Source: JAPOQD01 sp964620555
Lineage (GTDB): Bacteria; Pseudomonadota; Gammaproteobacteria; Pseudomonadales; Halieaceae
DNA length: 29,947 nt
Reading direction: 5' to 3'
Assembly (NCBI GenBank): GCA_964620555.1
Contig: CAZUGZ010000030.1
Coordinates: forward strand, 1-29,947
Shown here: piece by piece, positions 14,848-23,580 of the stretch
Layout of the letters: each line of letters opens with the position of its first letter
Position numbering within the stretch: the stretch's first letter is position 1
Translations under genes and position numbers: made by a program
The notes under the pieces: generated by a model
The model's database searches: none
Told to the model about the DNA's origin: nothing
Seen by the model: the letters and a program-made list of their open reading frames with translations, nothing else

Positions 14848-14885
14848 AGAGTAGGCCGGCCCAGCCACCTTCCAGGAGTACCACC

Positions 14886-16091
14886 ATGACCTCATCCGAT
14901 CCACGGCCATTGTCGATGGCCGCGACCGTACTGGCCCTGTTATCGTGCTGGTCGCTGCCTCCCGGCACAATGGCCGAGCCCTCCACGCAGGCCAGGCGGT
15001 TGGCCCAGGAATTCATCATCATCGACGGGCACATCGATGCGCCCTACCACATTCTGCTGCGTGGCGCCGATCTCGCCAGCGGTGAAAACAGCGTCCAATT
15101 CGATTACGAGCGGGCGCGGGCAGGGGGCCTGGACGCCCCCTTCCTGTCGATTTATGTGCCCCCGGAAAAAGAGGCCAGCGGTGGCGCCAAGGCCCAGGCG
15201 GACATGTTGCTGGGGCTGGTGGAAGGCGTGGTGGCGTTGCACCCTGATAAATTCGAGATCGCCCGTTCCACCGACGATGTTCGGCGCATCCACGGGAGCG
15301 GCAAAATCGCCTTTCCCCTGGGTATGGAGAATGGCTCGCCGATCGAGGGAGACCTGGACAACCTGCGGCACTTCTACCAGCGTGGAATTCGCTATATCAC
15401 CCTGGCTCACTCCAGGGCAAATCACATTTCCGACTCCTCCTACGACGACAACGAACGCTGGAACGGCCTTTCCCCATTCGGCTTCCTGCTGGTACGGGCC
15501 ATGAACGAACTGGGAATCATGGTGGACGTCAGCCACCTGACCGACCGCGCCATCGAAGACGTGCTGGCAACCTCCGTTGCGCCGGTCATTGCCTCCCATT
15601 CCTCGTTGCGTCATTTCGTTCCCGATTTTCATCGCAACCTGCCCGACCGACTGGTGCAGGAGATAGCACGGCAGGGTGGTGTCATCATGATCAATTTTGG
15701 CTCGGCCTTCGTCACTGCCGAGGCGAATCGGTACTCGCAGACTATCAAGGCCCTGCGCGCCGGCTCTGATCCCGATGACAGCGCCAGGGTCGCGGCGGTA
15801 GAGAAATGGCGGAACCGGAATCCCTATCCCTACGCCACTCTGGAGGATGTGCTGGACCATATCGACCGGGTGGTGCAACTCAGTTCCGTGGACCACGTCG
15901 GTTTCGGCTCGGACTTTGACGGCGTCGGCGACTCGCTGCCGGAAAACCTGAAGGACGTGGCAGATTATCCGAACCTGATCCAGGGGCTGTTGGACCGGGG
16001 CTACGCTTCCGGGGAGATCAGGAAAATGGCGGGAGAGAATCTGCTGCGGGTCTGGGGAACCGTGGAAGACCTGCCCAGGAAAGTGGAATGA
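14886..16091 (+). CDS. Secreted membrane-dipeptidase family (M19) zinc peptidase
   Basis: A 401-residue renal-dipeptidase type protein (PF01244) that hydrolyses dipeptides, often including D-amino acids or beta-lactam-like substrates, with a binuclear zinc site. Visible ligands and motifs: IIIDGHIDAPYH (H-x-D), the bridging Glu in GMENGSP, histidines in VDVSHLTD and IASHSSLRHF, and the Asp of GFGSDFDG. The first ~30 residues form a signal peptide (MAATVLALLSCWSLPPGTMA); a Sec cut after TMA is likely, although LLSC could act as a weak lipobox. AGGAG precedes ATG 14886. It should act in the periplasm. It is not obviously linked in function to its neighbours. Confidence 0.92.
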   Translation: MTSSDPRPLSMAATVLALLSCWSLPPGTMAEPSTQARRLAQEFIIIDGHIDAPYHILLRGADLASGENSVQFDYERARAGGLDAPFLSIYVPPEKEASGGAKAQADMLLGLVEGVVALHPDKFEIARSTDDVRRIHGSGKIAFPLGMENGSPIEGDLDNLRHFYQRGIRYITLAHSRANHISDSSYDDNERWNGLSPFGFLLVRAMNELGIMVDVSHLTDRAIEDVLATSVAPVIASHSSLRHFVPDFHRNLPDRLVQEIARQGGVIMINFGSAFVTAEANRYSQTIKALRAGSDPDDSARVAAVEKWRNRNPYPYATLEDVLDHIDRVVQLSSVDHVGFGSDFDGVGDSLPENLKDVADYPNLIQGLLDRGYASGEIRKMAGENLLRVWGTVEDLPRKVE

Positions 16092-16202
16092 ACCGCTGGA
16101 CCGCGGTGGCGGTGCGCCGGGCTTGCGGCGGATTCGCCCCACCAGCGCCGAGCGGGGTTATACTGTGCGGCACGCGGTACCGGGAGCGTGACGAGCGCGA
16201 CG

Positions 16203-17084
16203 ATGATTGCATTTAAAAGAATTGGTCTGATCGGGCGCGGCCGACACCGGGGTTCGGCCCGGACCTTGCAGCGCCTGGTGCAACTGCTCACAGACCGGGG
16301 CCTGGAAGCGCTGGTCGAACAACGCCTGTACAAATTGTTGAATGGAGCCGGCGGCCGCGCCAGTGACCGCGATGAAATCGGTCGCAGTTGTGACCTGGCG
16401 ATCGCGGTGGGCGGCGATGGCAGCATGCTCAGCGCCGCCAGGGACATGTCCCAGCACGACACCCCGGTACTGGGAGTCAACCGTGGCCGCCTGGGCTTTC
16501 TCACCGATATTTCGCCCGATGATATCGAGCACAAGGTGGCCGCCGTGCTGGATGGCGAGTACCAGGAAGAGCAGCGCTTTCTGCTCGAGGTGCTGATGAG
16601 GCGCGACGGCGAAGTGGTGGGACAGGCGGATGCCCTCAACGATGTGGTGGTCAATTCGGGCACTTCCGCGCAGATGATCGAGTTTGACCTGCACATCGAC
16701 GACAACTTCGTCTACCGGCAACGGTCCGACGGCCTGATCGTGGCGACCCCCACCGGTTCCACCGCCTACTCCCTGTCCGGGGGCGGGCCGATCATGCACC
16801 CTGCACTGGATGCCATCGTGCTGGTGCCCATGTTTCCGCACAGCCTCAGTTCGCGGCCGATCACGGTGGTGGGAAACAGCAGAATCCGCATCGAGATCGT
16901 GACCCGTGATCGCATACGCCCCTCGGTCACCTGTGACGGTCAGGTCAGCATGAAAGTGCTCCCGGGGGACCTGCTGGAAATCTACAAGAAAGCGGACCAG
17001 TTGCGACTGATTCAACCCCTGGGCCACGACTTTTACGCCAGTTGCCGGGACAAATTGCGCTGGAGCACGGTCCTGGTTGAATAG
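16203..17084 (+). CDS. nadK: NAD kinase
   Basis: A 293-residue NAD kinase making NADP+ from NAD+ and ATP. Motifs: GRGRH near the N-terminus, the GGDGS motif (residues 70-74, catalytic Asp72), GVNRGRLGFLTDI, NDVVVNSG, and DGLIVATPTGSTAYSLSGGGP. Length and order match gammaproteobacterial NadK. I chose ATG 16203 (MIAFKRIGLIG) over GTG 16188, which would add five unsupported residues. It is followed after three bases by the rhomboid gene, so the plus-strand run nadK-rhomboid-DUF2797 is one operon. Confidence 0.96.
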   Translation: MIAFKRIGLIGRGRHRGSARTLQRLVQLLTDRGLEALVEQRLYKLLNGAGGRASDRDEIGRSCDLAIAVGGDGSMLSAARDMSQHDTPVLGVNRGRLGFLTDISPDDIEHKVAAVLDGEYQEEQRFLLEVLMRRDGEVVGQADALNDVVVNSGTSAQMIEFDLHIDDNFVYRQRSDGLIVATPTGSTAYSLSGGGPIMHPALDAIVLVPMFPHSLSSRPITVVGNSRIRIEIVTRDRIRPSVTCDGQVSMKVLPGDLLEIYKKADQLRLIQPLGHDFYASCRDKLRWSTVLVE

Positions 17085-17087
17085 CCC

Positions 17088-17714
17088 GTGACACCACTCA
17101 GCATCGACCACTGGCGCCGCCTGCCGGCGACCCTGCTGTTGCTGGCGCTGAGCGCGGCGGGTTTCCTGCTGGTGTCGCTGCCGGCGCCCCTGGAGTGGTT
17201 GGCCGCCGTGACGTTTACGCCGTTTCGGGTGGCGTCGGGAGAGCTGGTGTTCGGGTCCGCACCGGGCCAGTACTGGCGCTACCTGACCCCGCTGTTTCTG
17301 CACTTCGGCTGGCTCCATATCGTCTTCAACTGCCTCTGGGTGTGGTTGCTGGGGGGTAAGCTGGAACTGTATCTCGGCCCCTGGCCACTGCTGGCACTGG
17401 TGGTATTGATCGGCGCGGGTTCCAACGGCGCCCAGCACCTGCTGGCGGGCCCGGCCCTGTTTGGTGGCATGTCCGGGGTGGTGTATGGATTGCTGGGGTT
17501 TTCCTGGGTGTACGGTCACCTCAAACCGATGCCGGCACTGCGCTTGTCAGCCGGGGTCCTCTGGTTCATGCTGGGCTGGCTGCTGTTTTGCGTCCTGGCG
17601 CCCACCGAAGTGCTTGGATTCGGCAGCATCGCCAATACCGCCCACGTTTCCGGTCTGCTGTTGGGTGCCGGTTCGGGCCTGGTGGCCCTGGGATGGAGCA
17701 GGACCAGAGCATGA
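17088..17714 (+). CDS. Rhomboid family intramembrane serine protease
   Basis: A 208-residue, six-helix membrane protein that cuts other membrane proteins within the bilayer. The serine of GGMSG (Ser129) and His186 (NTAHVSG) form the catalytic dyad; His77 and Asn81 (WLHIVFN) supply the oxyanion environment, and WRYLTPLFLHFGW is the conserved loop-1 segment. It lacks the N-terminal cytoplasmic domain of E. coli GlpG. The GTG start at 17088 follows the nadK stop after three bases; the stop overlaps the DUF2797 start (ATGA). The substrate is unknown. The motif set looks GlpG-like rather than rhombosortase-like, but I cannot exclude the latter. Confidence 0.92.
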   Translation: MTPLSIDHWRRLPATLLLLALSAAGFLLVSLPAPLEWLAAVTFTPFRVASGELVFGSAPGQYWRYLTPLFLHFGWLHIVFNCLWVWLLGGKLELYLGPWPLLALVVLIGAGSNGAQHLLAGPALFGGMSGVVYGLLGFSWVYGHLKPMPALRLSAGVLWFMLGWLLFCVLAPTEVLGFGSIANTAHVSGLLLGAGSGLVALGWSRTRA

Positions 17715-18553
17715 GTACCTTGCTGGCGCAGGGCACACTGCGCAAGATGCAAACTCGACTGGAGTCGCCGGTGCAGTATCAACTGCCGCTGGGCGACCAG
17801 TTGTTGCCCATGAACGAGTTGCTCGGCGAGTCGCTGGAATTGCGCTACGGCGGCGTCATCCAGTGCCTTCACTGCGGGCGCAACACCCGCAAGAGCTTTG
17901 GCCAGGGCTATTGCTACCCCTGCTTCAAGCGCCTGGCGCAGTGTGATAGCTGTATCGTCAGACCGCAGTTGTGCCACTACCACCAGGGCACCTGCCGGGA
18001 GCCGGAGTGGGGTGAGCAGAACTGCATGATCGACCACATCGTCTACCTGGCCAATTCATCGGGGCTCAAGGTGGGCATTACCCGCGGCTCCCAGGTGCCG
18101 ACCCGGTGGATGGACCAGGGGGCGATACAGGCGCTGCCGATCTTTCGGGTCGCCAGCCGTCTGCACTCCGGGCTGCTGGAAGTGGCTATCGCCCGCCACG
18201 TGGCCGATCAGACCAACTGGCGCGCCATGCTCGGGGGCGCGGTGACAGCGCTGGACATGCGGGCCGAACGGGACCGCCTGCTGGCGGAATGCCAGCGGGA
18301 GCTCGACCAACTGCAACAGCAGCACGGTGTGCAGGCCATGCAGGCGCTGCCCCAGGCGGCGCCGCTGGAAATCCACTACCCGGTGCGGGAATATCCGCAG
18401 AAGATCAATTCCCTCAACCTGGACAGGGAAGGGACCGTCGGTGGCAGGTTGATGGGCATCAAGGGGCAATACCTGATCTTCGACAGCGGGGTGATCAACG
18501 TGCGCAAGTACGGCGGCTACGGGTTACAACTGCATCGCCTGAGTGGCGGCTGA
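17711..18553 (+). CDS. DUF2797 protein with cysteine-rich zinc-finger-like region
   Basis: A 280-residue protein of unknown function (DUF2797). After an N-terminal MSTLLAQGTLRKM segment come clustered cysteines, CLHCGRNTRKSFGQGYCYPC, then CDSCIVRPQLCHYHQGTCREP, which look like metal-binding knuckles; next YLANSSGLKVGITRGSQVPTRWMDQGA, which resembles a GIY-YIG-like strand pattern (VYLA..GLKVGIT), and a C-terminal beta-rich part. The start ATG 17711 overlaps the rhomboid stop; an open frame from 17588 is only read-through. It ends 22 bases before the convergent end of batD. Function is not known to me. Confidence 0.88.
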   Translation: MSTLLAQGTLRKMQTRLESPVQYQLPLGDQLLPMNELLGESLELRYGGVIQCLHCGRNTRKSFGQGYCYPCFKRLAQCDSCIVRPQLCHYHQGTCREPEWGEQNCMIDHIVYLANSSGLKVGITRGSQVPTRWMDQGAIQALPIFRVASRLHSGLLEVAIARHVADQTNWRAMLGGAVTALDMRAERDRLLAECQRELDQLQQQHGVQAMQALPQAAPLEIHYPVREYPQKINSLNLDREGTVGGRLMGIKGQYLIFDSGVINVRKYGGYGLQLHRLSGG

Positions 18554-18575
18554 GACCGCTGAGCGCAGCCCGGAC

Positions 18576-20216
18576 TCAGGCTCGATAGAGCGGCGGCAGG
18601 GCCTGTCCGGAACCCCCACCCCCTTCCTTTTCCCGGGTTTCGCCGAGCACTGCGTCCAACGCTTTCATCAGGCGCCCGCCGCCCTCCCAGTTCCCGCTCT
18701 CGGCACCGAACAGGGCGAGTTCCAGTTCCTCCAGCGCCCTTTGCCACTCGCGATTACCCAGGGCCTGCAGGTCGCCGATGCCGGGGTGGTCGGTCTCGGG
18801 CAGCAGGACCTCGGCCAGTTGCAACAACAGGGCCCGGCTCTTCGCTGCATCCTGCAGCCGGCAACTGGTCCGTAGCTGGCGCCGCAGGGTTTCGGTTTGC
18901 GGCGGCTGTTTCGCTGAGGGAACGGCCGCGGGGCGACCCCGGCGCAGCAGCAACAGGGTGCTGAGCAACCAGCCCAGTGCCAGGGCTGCGCTGAGCCAGG
19001 GCCAGGGCAGGGTAGTGGGGGCGGCGGGAAGGTTGTCCTGTACCGGCGCCTCGATTGGCGGCGGCCCGGCCGATGCCGGGCTGGCCGCCGCCACTCTCAG
19101 GGTCTGCGCCGGCAGCGTCGCCCAGCGCAGTTGGTTCGAGCCGGTATCCCACCAGGGTATCGAGATTTCGGCAACCTGGTAGTTGCCGGCCGCCGTTGCC
19201 ACCCAGGCGGTACGGCTGACGGCACGGCTGGAAATACCCTCGGCGGTGCCGGATTGGCTGGTTTCGGGGCGATCCGGGTAGACCTTGACGGCGTCGAGTT
19301 GCGGTTCCGCCAGCGCCGGCAGTTGGGCGGCGGTGAGCCCGTCGGCGCGGATGGTAACGGTGCGGGTAATGGATTCGCCGACGCTGAGCTGCCCGGGGTC
19401 CAGCGACCAGGCGGCGTCGATCTCCAGCGCGCCGGCGGGCAGCCAGGCGGCGGCGGGAAATTCCGCCGGAATCGCCAGTACCTCCACGCTGGTAGCGGTG
19501 CTGCGGCGGCGCAGCAGCCTGCCGCGGTTGTCCAGGGCGAACAGGCCCTGTCGCGCAGCAGCCTGGCGGGCGCTGATTTCCAGTGCCGGTATTTGCAACT
19601 GGCCACTGCGCTGGGGAAAGACGGCGAACACCAGTTCGTTGACCTGGTAGTCGATGCCGTCGATCTCCCGAAATCCTTCGCGACGCTCGACTTCCTGTAC
19701 CTCGGCCGCCGCCAGTTGCAGCCCGTTGAAGCTGATGTCGCGCAGCACCACCGCCCGGTAGATGCGCAGTGTGAGCAGCAACTGGGCTTGCACGTAGACC
19801 CGCCTGGCGCTGAGTTCGGTTTCGACAAAAAAGATATCCCCCGGCGAATTTGCGCCGGCATCGGCCTCGACCAGTACGCCGATGGCCCGGGTGTATTGGC
19901 CATCCACTTCCAGTGCCGGCACCCGCAGTCTGCCCTGGCGCCGAGGCAGCAGGGTGAGGTGCAATTCGGCAGTGCGCCGGGTCTTGCCGTTGGCGATGGT
20001 GATATTGCTGGAACTGCTGCGGTCCAGCACTTCGAAGTCCGCCAGCAGCGGTGACAAATCCGTTTGCTGCAGGTCTTCGCCGTCCGTGGCCTGCAACATC
20101 AGGGTGAAACTTTCGTCGCTGCCCATGCGGCTGCGGTCCACGCTGGCAGTGACCGCGGCCTGCACACTGCCAGCCAGCAGGCAAAGCGCCAGCAACAGGG
20201 CACATCTACCAGTCAT
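18576..20216 (-). CDS. batD: BatD-like protein (oxygen-tolerance family)
   Basis: A 546-residue BatD family protein: signal peptide (MTGRCALLLALCLLAGSVQA), periplasmic beta-sandwich repeats (AVTASVDRSRMGSDESFTLM onward), one transmembrane helix late in the protein (WPWLSAALALGWLLSTLLLL) and a helical cytoplasmic tail. Bat proteins were linked to aerotolerance in Bacteroides and to envelope stress in other bacteria; the mechanism is not settled. ATG 20216 overlaps the end of batB/C by 11 bases. A much longer frame through the N-gap (to 21500) is an artefact. It is the last gene of the six-gene operon. Confidence 0.9.
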   Translation of the reverse strand: MTGRCALLLALCLLAGSVQAAVTASVDRSRMGSDESFTLMLQATDGEDLQQTDLSPLLADFEVLDRSSSSNITIANGKTRRTAELHLTLLPRRQGRLRVPALEVDGQYTRAIGVLVEADAGANSPGDIFFVETELSARRVYVQAQLLLTLRIYRAVVLRDISFNGLQLAAAEVQEVERREGFREIDGIDYQVNELVFAVFPQRSGQLQIPALEISARQAAARQGLFALDNRGRLLRRRSTATSVEVLAIPAEFPAAAWLPAGALEIDAAWSLDPGQLSVGESITRTVTIRADGLTAAQLPALAEPQLDAVKVYPDRPETSQSGTAEGISSRAVSRTAWVATAAGNYQVAEISIPWWDTGSNQLRWATLPAQTLRVAAASPASAGPPPIEAPVQDNLPAAPTTLPWPWLSAALALGWLLSTLLLLRRGRPAAVPSAKQPPQTETLRRQLRTSCRLQDAAKSRALLLQLAEVLLPETDHPGIGDLQALGNREWQRALEELELALFGAESGNWEGGGRLMKALDAVLGETREKEGGGGSGQALPPLYRA

Positions 20217-22104
20217 CGACCGACTCCGATGCCTGCCGCTGGCGGTTGCGGGATTCGTATTCGAATTTGCGGCGCAGCAAACCCGCCGGATCATCGGGTA
20301 CCCGGCGCAGCCATTGCAAAGTGGCCTGCTCGCGCCGCTGCTCCTGCTCCCGGGACGTTGCCGCCCGCTGTTCCGCCGGCGCTGCTTCCCCTTCGGGTTG
20401 GGCCGGGGCCGCCGCCTGTTCCAATTCGTCGGCCGCCTCCCCCGGGGGCTGGGGGCGAGGGGCTGCCTGCTGCGGCTCGTGGTCCGCGGGTTCCCCGGGC
20501 GNNNNNNNNNNNNNNNNNNNNNNNNNNNNNNNNNNNNNNNNNNNNNNNNNNNNNNNNNNNNNNNNNNNNNNNNNNNNNNNNNNNNNNNNNNNNNNNNNNN
20601 NCTGGCCGGGTTGGTCCTGGCCGGATTGCGCCTGGGAGCCTGCCGGTTCCGGCCGGGCGCCCTGTTGCGCCGGGGCCGCCTCTGACTGTTCCCCCTGGGG
20701 GCCCTTCGAGCCCTGCTGCGATTCCTGTTGTCGCTGCAGCAATTGTTCCAGCAACCGCTTGTTGTGAACGGCGTCCTCCAGATCCGGCTGGCGTTGCAGG
20801 GCCTCCCCATAGGCGCTGATCGCGGCTTCCAGTTCACCGCCGTGCGCCAGGGCGTTGCCCCGGTTGTACCAGGATCTGGCGCTGTCGGACTGGGCATAGC
20901 GTTGCTCGGCCTGCTCATATTGCCCGGCCCGGTAGTGAGCCGCTGCCGACCAATCCGGATTCCTGAAAAGGTTCGCAGCGGCGGCGGCTTCACCCGCCTC
21001 CAGCAACTGCTGCGCCCGCTGATCGCGGTTGCGCCACCAATCCTGCCAATCCCGGGCCTGGACCTCGGTGGACGGCAGGACGGTGAGCAATACCAGCCCC
21101 ACCACCCAGTTGCGGCGAAAGCCCGCCAGCGCCAGTGGCAGACATAGCAATACCAGCCAGTACCCCTCATCCCGCCAGGTGTCGGCACTGCGTTCCCGCT
21201 CGGCGGCATCCACAGCGACCGCGGCCGATGCGTAGTCCAGGTTGGGGAGCAGCGCGTACAGGTCGCTGTCGTCCAGGGACAGGTCCCGGTAGTCGCCCCG
21301 CGCGCCGCGCGCCAATTGCAGCAGCGAGGCACGCTCCAGGGCCGCCACCACGATGGCGCCCCGCTCATCCCGCAGCAGGCTGCCATCCGCCAGCGGTACC
21401 GGGGCTCCGTCTTCACTGCCGATACCGATGACGGACAGCCGGTAGCCACTGCCCTGCAACAGTTCCACCACCTCGGCGGCCTGGTCCCGGTGCACGCCAT
21501 CGGTCAACAGCAGCAGGTTCCCGGCGGGTTCTCCGGCTGCCTGCATCAGTTCCGTGGCCAGCGCCACGGCGGCAGGTACGTTGCTGCCGGGTACCGGCAT
21601 CAGTTGTGGCGACAGGGCGGGAAGCAGGTTGGCAATGGTGCGTACATCGTCGGTGAGCGGGCTCACCACGTGGGCGTCCCCCGCGTAGGCGATCAAGCCG
21701 GTGCTGCCCTCGCTGCGCAGTTTCAGCAGGTCCAGCAGTTTGCGCTGTCCCCGTTGCCAGCGCGAGGGCGCCACATCCTCGGCCCCCATGGAGGGGCTGA
21801 GGTCCAGCAGAACCACCAGCGCGTCCCGTTTGGAGAACACCGGCTGCGGTATTTTTTCCCAACTGGGGCCGGCCAGGGCGAGCACCAGCAGCAACCACCA
21901 GCACGCCAGCATCCACAGCGGCAGGCGCCTGCCTGTCTCGCCCTCGGCGCTCAGCAGGTACGGCAGCAGGTCGGCGTCGATCACCTGTTGCCAGCCCCTG
22001 TGACCGCCATCGAGGCGCCGCAACCGCCAGTAGAGCCATGCACAGGGCAGCAGCGCGAGCAGCCACCAGGGCCTCAGCAAATGCAGGTCCCAGAGCGCTT
22101 CCAT
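20206..22104 (-). CDS. batB: BatB-BatC fusion: VWA domain plus TPR and proline/glutamine-rich tail (gap inside)
   Basis: About 632 residues as drawn. N-terminal transmembrane helices (WWLLALLPCAWLYW; LACWWLLLVLALAGP), a von Willebrand A domain with MIDAS DLSPSMG and LLLLTDGVH, another membrane segment near residue 320, a TPR-like region (SWYNRGNALAHGGELEAAIS), then a low-complexity Q/P/E-rich tail. The VWA-TPR fusion merges Bacteroides BatB and BatC and is common in gammaproteobacteria. The tail contains the 100-N gap (20502-20601); the frame is kept only if 100 is the true size modulo three. ATG 22104 shares one base with the batA stop (TGATG). Confidence 0.88.
   Translation of the reverse strand: MEALWDLHLLRPWWLLALLPCAWLYWRLRRLDGGHRGWQQVIDADLLPYLLSAEGETGRRLPLWMLACWWLLLVLALAGPSWEKIPQPVFSKRDALVVLLDLSPSMGAEDVAPSRWQRGQRKLLDLLKLRSEGSTGLIAYAGDAHVVSPLTDDVRTIANLLPALSPQLMPVPGSNVPAAVALATELMQAAGEPAGNLLLLTDGVHRDQAAEVVELLQGSGYRLSVIGIGSEDGAPVPLADGSLLRDERGAIVVAALERASLLQLARGARGDYRDLSLDDSDLYALLPNLDYASAAVAVDAAERERSADTWRDEGYWLVLLCLPLALAGFRRNWVVGLVLLTVLPSTEVQARDWQDWWRNRDQRAQQLLEAGEAAAAANLFRNPDWSAAAHYRAGQYEQAEQRYAQSDSARSWYNRGNALAHGGELEAAISAYGEALQRQPDLEDAVHNKRLLEQLLQRQQESQQGSKGPQGEQSEAAPAQQGARPEPAGSQAQSGQDQPGQXXXXXXXXXXXXXXXXXXXXXXXXXXXXXXXXXXPGEPADHEPQQAAPRPQPPGEAADELEQAAAPAQPEGEAAPAEQRAATSREQEQRREQATLQWLRRVPDDPAGLLRRKFEYESRNRQRQASESVDDW
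20502..20601. other. Assembly gap, 100 Ns
   Basis: Exactly 100 unknown bases, the conventional size for a scaffold gap of unknown length. It falls in the DNA for the proline-glutamine-rich tail of the BatB/C protein, where GC-rich repetitive sequence may have stopped assembly. Confidence 0.97.
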
Positions 22105-23099
22105 CAGCGGCTCCTGGCCAGCAGGGCCAGCAGCAGACTGCTCACCAAGGCCACCGACAGGGGCCAGTGAAACAGGCTGTATTGCGGGCGGAAGGTTTCC
22201 AGGTCCTGCTCGATGGGCTCCACCTGGTCCAGCAGCCCATAGATCTGCTCCAGTTCGTCCGGGTTGCGGGCGCGAAAGTAGCGCCCTCCGGTGACTTCGG
22301 CCAGATGTCGCAAGGTGGCCTCATCAAGGTCGCGGGAGGGGTTGGTCTTGCGGCTGCCGAAACTGGAGCCAAAAATACCGGGCACTACCATCTCTTCGGC
22401 GCCCACGCCGATGGTATGGATGCGAATCCGGTTTTCCGCCGCCAGTTGCGCGGCCTCACGGGGGCTGACCTCGCCGGCGGTGTTGGCGCCGTCGGTCAGC
22501 AACACCAGCACCCGGCTGCTGCCGGGACGTTCGCGCAGGCGCTTGATGGACAGGCCAATGGCGTCGCCAATGGCAGTGTCGTTGCCGGCGAAACCGATCT
22601 GTGCCTCCTGCAAAAAACGCTGGATGGTAGGTAAATCAAATGTCAACGGCGCCTGCAGGTAGGCCTGGCTGCCAAACAGTATCAAACCGAGGCGGTCGCC
22701 GCGGCGGCGCAGGGTAAATTCACCGGCCACCTGTTTCACCGCGCTGAGCCTGGTGACCTGGTCGCCGCCGAGCCGCATGTCCTCGGTGCGCATGCTGCCG
22801 GAGATGTCGACCGCCAGCAGCAGGTCGCGGCCGCTGCTGGGCAGGTAGATGGGCTCGCCCTGGAACACGGGGCGCGCGGCGGCCAGCAGCAGGCAACACC
22901 AGATCAGCAGCATGGTCAGCATCCTGGGCCAGTGGGTGGCGGCCTGGCCGGTCGCCGGTTCTCCCTGCAGCGTTTGCCATTGTTCAAAAAAGGGGGCACG
23001 CAATGCGGCCTGCTGAAACCGGGCCGCGGACCACCAGCGATACACCAGCCACGGCAGGGGCAGCAGCAGCAACAGTTCCGGCCAGCGCCACTCAAGCAT
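22104..23099 (-). CDS. batA: BatA-like VWA-domain membrane protein
   Basis: A 331-residue protein with two N-terminal membrane segments (LLLLLPLPWLVYRWW; MLTMLLIWCCLLLAAARP), a von Willebrand A domain with a complete MIDAS (DISGSM, then the Thr/Asp sites in GNDTAIGDAIG and LTDGANTAG), and a C-terminal transmembrane helix (WPLSVALVSSLLLALLA). This is the BatA layout, in which the VWA domain is exposed between membrane anchors. The genes around it (MoxR ATPase, DUF58, DUF4381, VWA-TPR, BatD) form the usual MoxR-VWA chaperone-like system. It overlaps DUF4381 by eight bases upstream. Confidence 0.92.
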   Translation of the reverse strand: MLEWRWPELLLLLPLPWLVYRWWSAARFQQAALRAPFFEQWQTLQGEPATGQAATHWPRMLTMLLIWCCLLLAAARPVFQGEPIYLPSSGRDLLLAVDISGSMRTEDMRLGGDQVTRLSAVKQVAGEFTLRRRGDRLGLILFGSQAYLQAPLTFDLPTIQRFLQEAQIGFAGNDTAIGDAIGLSIKRLRERPGSSRVLVLLTDGANTAGEVSPREAAQLAAENRIRIHTIGVGAEEMVVPGIFGSSFGSRKTNPSRDLDEATLRHLAEVTGGRYFRARNPDELEQIYGLLDQVEPIEQDLETFRPQYSLFHWPLSVALVSSLLLALLARSR

Positions 23100-23580
23100 G
23101 TCGGAGCCTGCGCCTCGCTGCCGGCCAGCGCAGGGCCAGTTGCTGCACCCTGGCCAGGTCTGCTTCGACCGGCTCGGCGCAGTAGGGCCCCTGGGCCAAC
23201 GGGCCGTCGCTGAAGTTGCCGCCCCCCGGTTCCAGGTGGCGGTCGAGAAACCGCGTCCAGCGCTGGCCCGACAGCGCGGCGACCTCGGCCTCGGGGAAGC
23301 ATTGCAGCGCGGTCCGCTTGAGCACCTCGTTGACCCCTTGCAGGTAGCGCTGGTCGTCGTGGTCGAGTTGCCAGAGTCGATACTGTCGTACCAGCAGCCG
23401 CCTGCTTTGCCGCCGCCAGGCGGTGGCGAGCAGGTAGCGTCTCGACCCGTACAGAAGGCCCGCCAGCGCCGCTGCCACCAGCACCCCCAGCAGCCACCAG
23501 CCCGGGGCGGGGGGCCACCAGGATACCGGCTCGGGCAGGTGAATGTCGCGAAGCTGGGACAGCGGGTGCTGCGGATTCAT
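23092..23580 (-). CDS. DUF4381 membrane protein of the Bat operon
   Basis: A 162-residue protein starting NPQHPLSQLRDIHLPEPVSWWPPAPGW, the characteristic DUF4381 opening, then one transmembrane helix (LLGVLVAAALAGLLYG) and a basic cytoplasmic part. It always lies between DUF58 and VWA genes in MoxR operons of proteobacteria; its role is unknown. It overlaps DUF58 by ATGA and batA by eight bases. Confidence 0.9.
   Translation of the reverse strand: MNPQHPLSQLRDIHLPEPVSWWPPAPGWWLLGVLVAAALAGLLYGSRRYLLATAWRRQSRRLLVRQYRLWQLDHDDQRYLQGVNEVLKRTALQCFPEAEVAALSGQRWTRFLDRHLEPGGGNFSDGPLAQGPYCAEPVEADLARVQQLALRWPAARRRLRHA

Noticed and set aside
17088..17714. Rhombosortase assignment
   Set aside because: Motif order (WRYLTPLFLHFGW, HxxxN, GGMSG) looks like ordinary GlpG-like rhomboids; no GlyGly-CTERM substrate is seen in the window, though this does not exclude it fully.
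18576..21500. Single 974-codon minus-strand frame crossing the N-gap
   Set aside because: Its first half is the wrong frame of the BatB/C gene, joined to BatD only because Ns contain no stops; BatD begins with a clear signal peptide at 20216.
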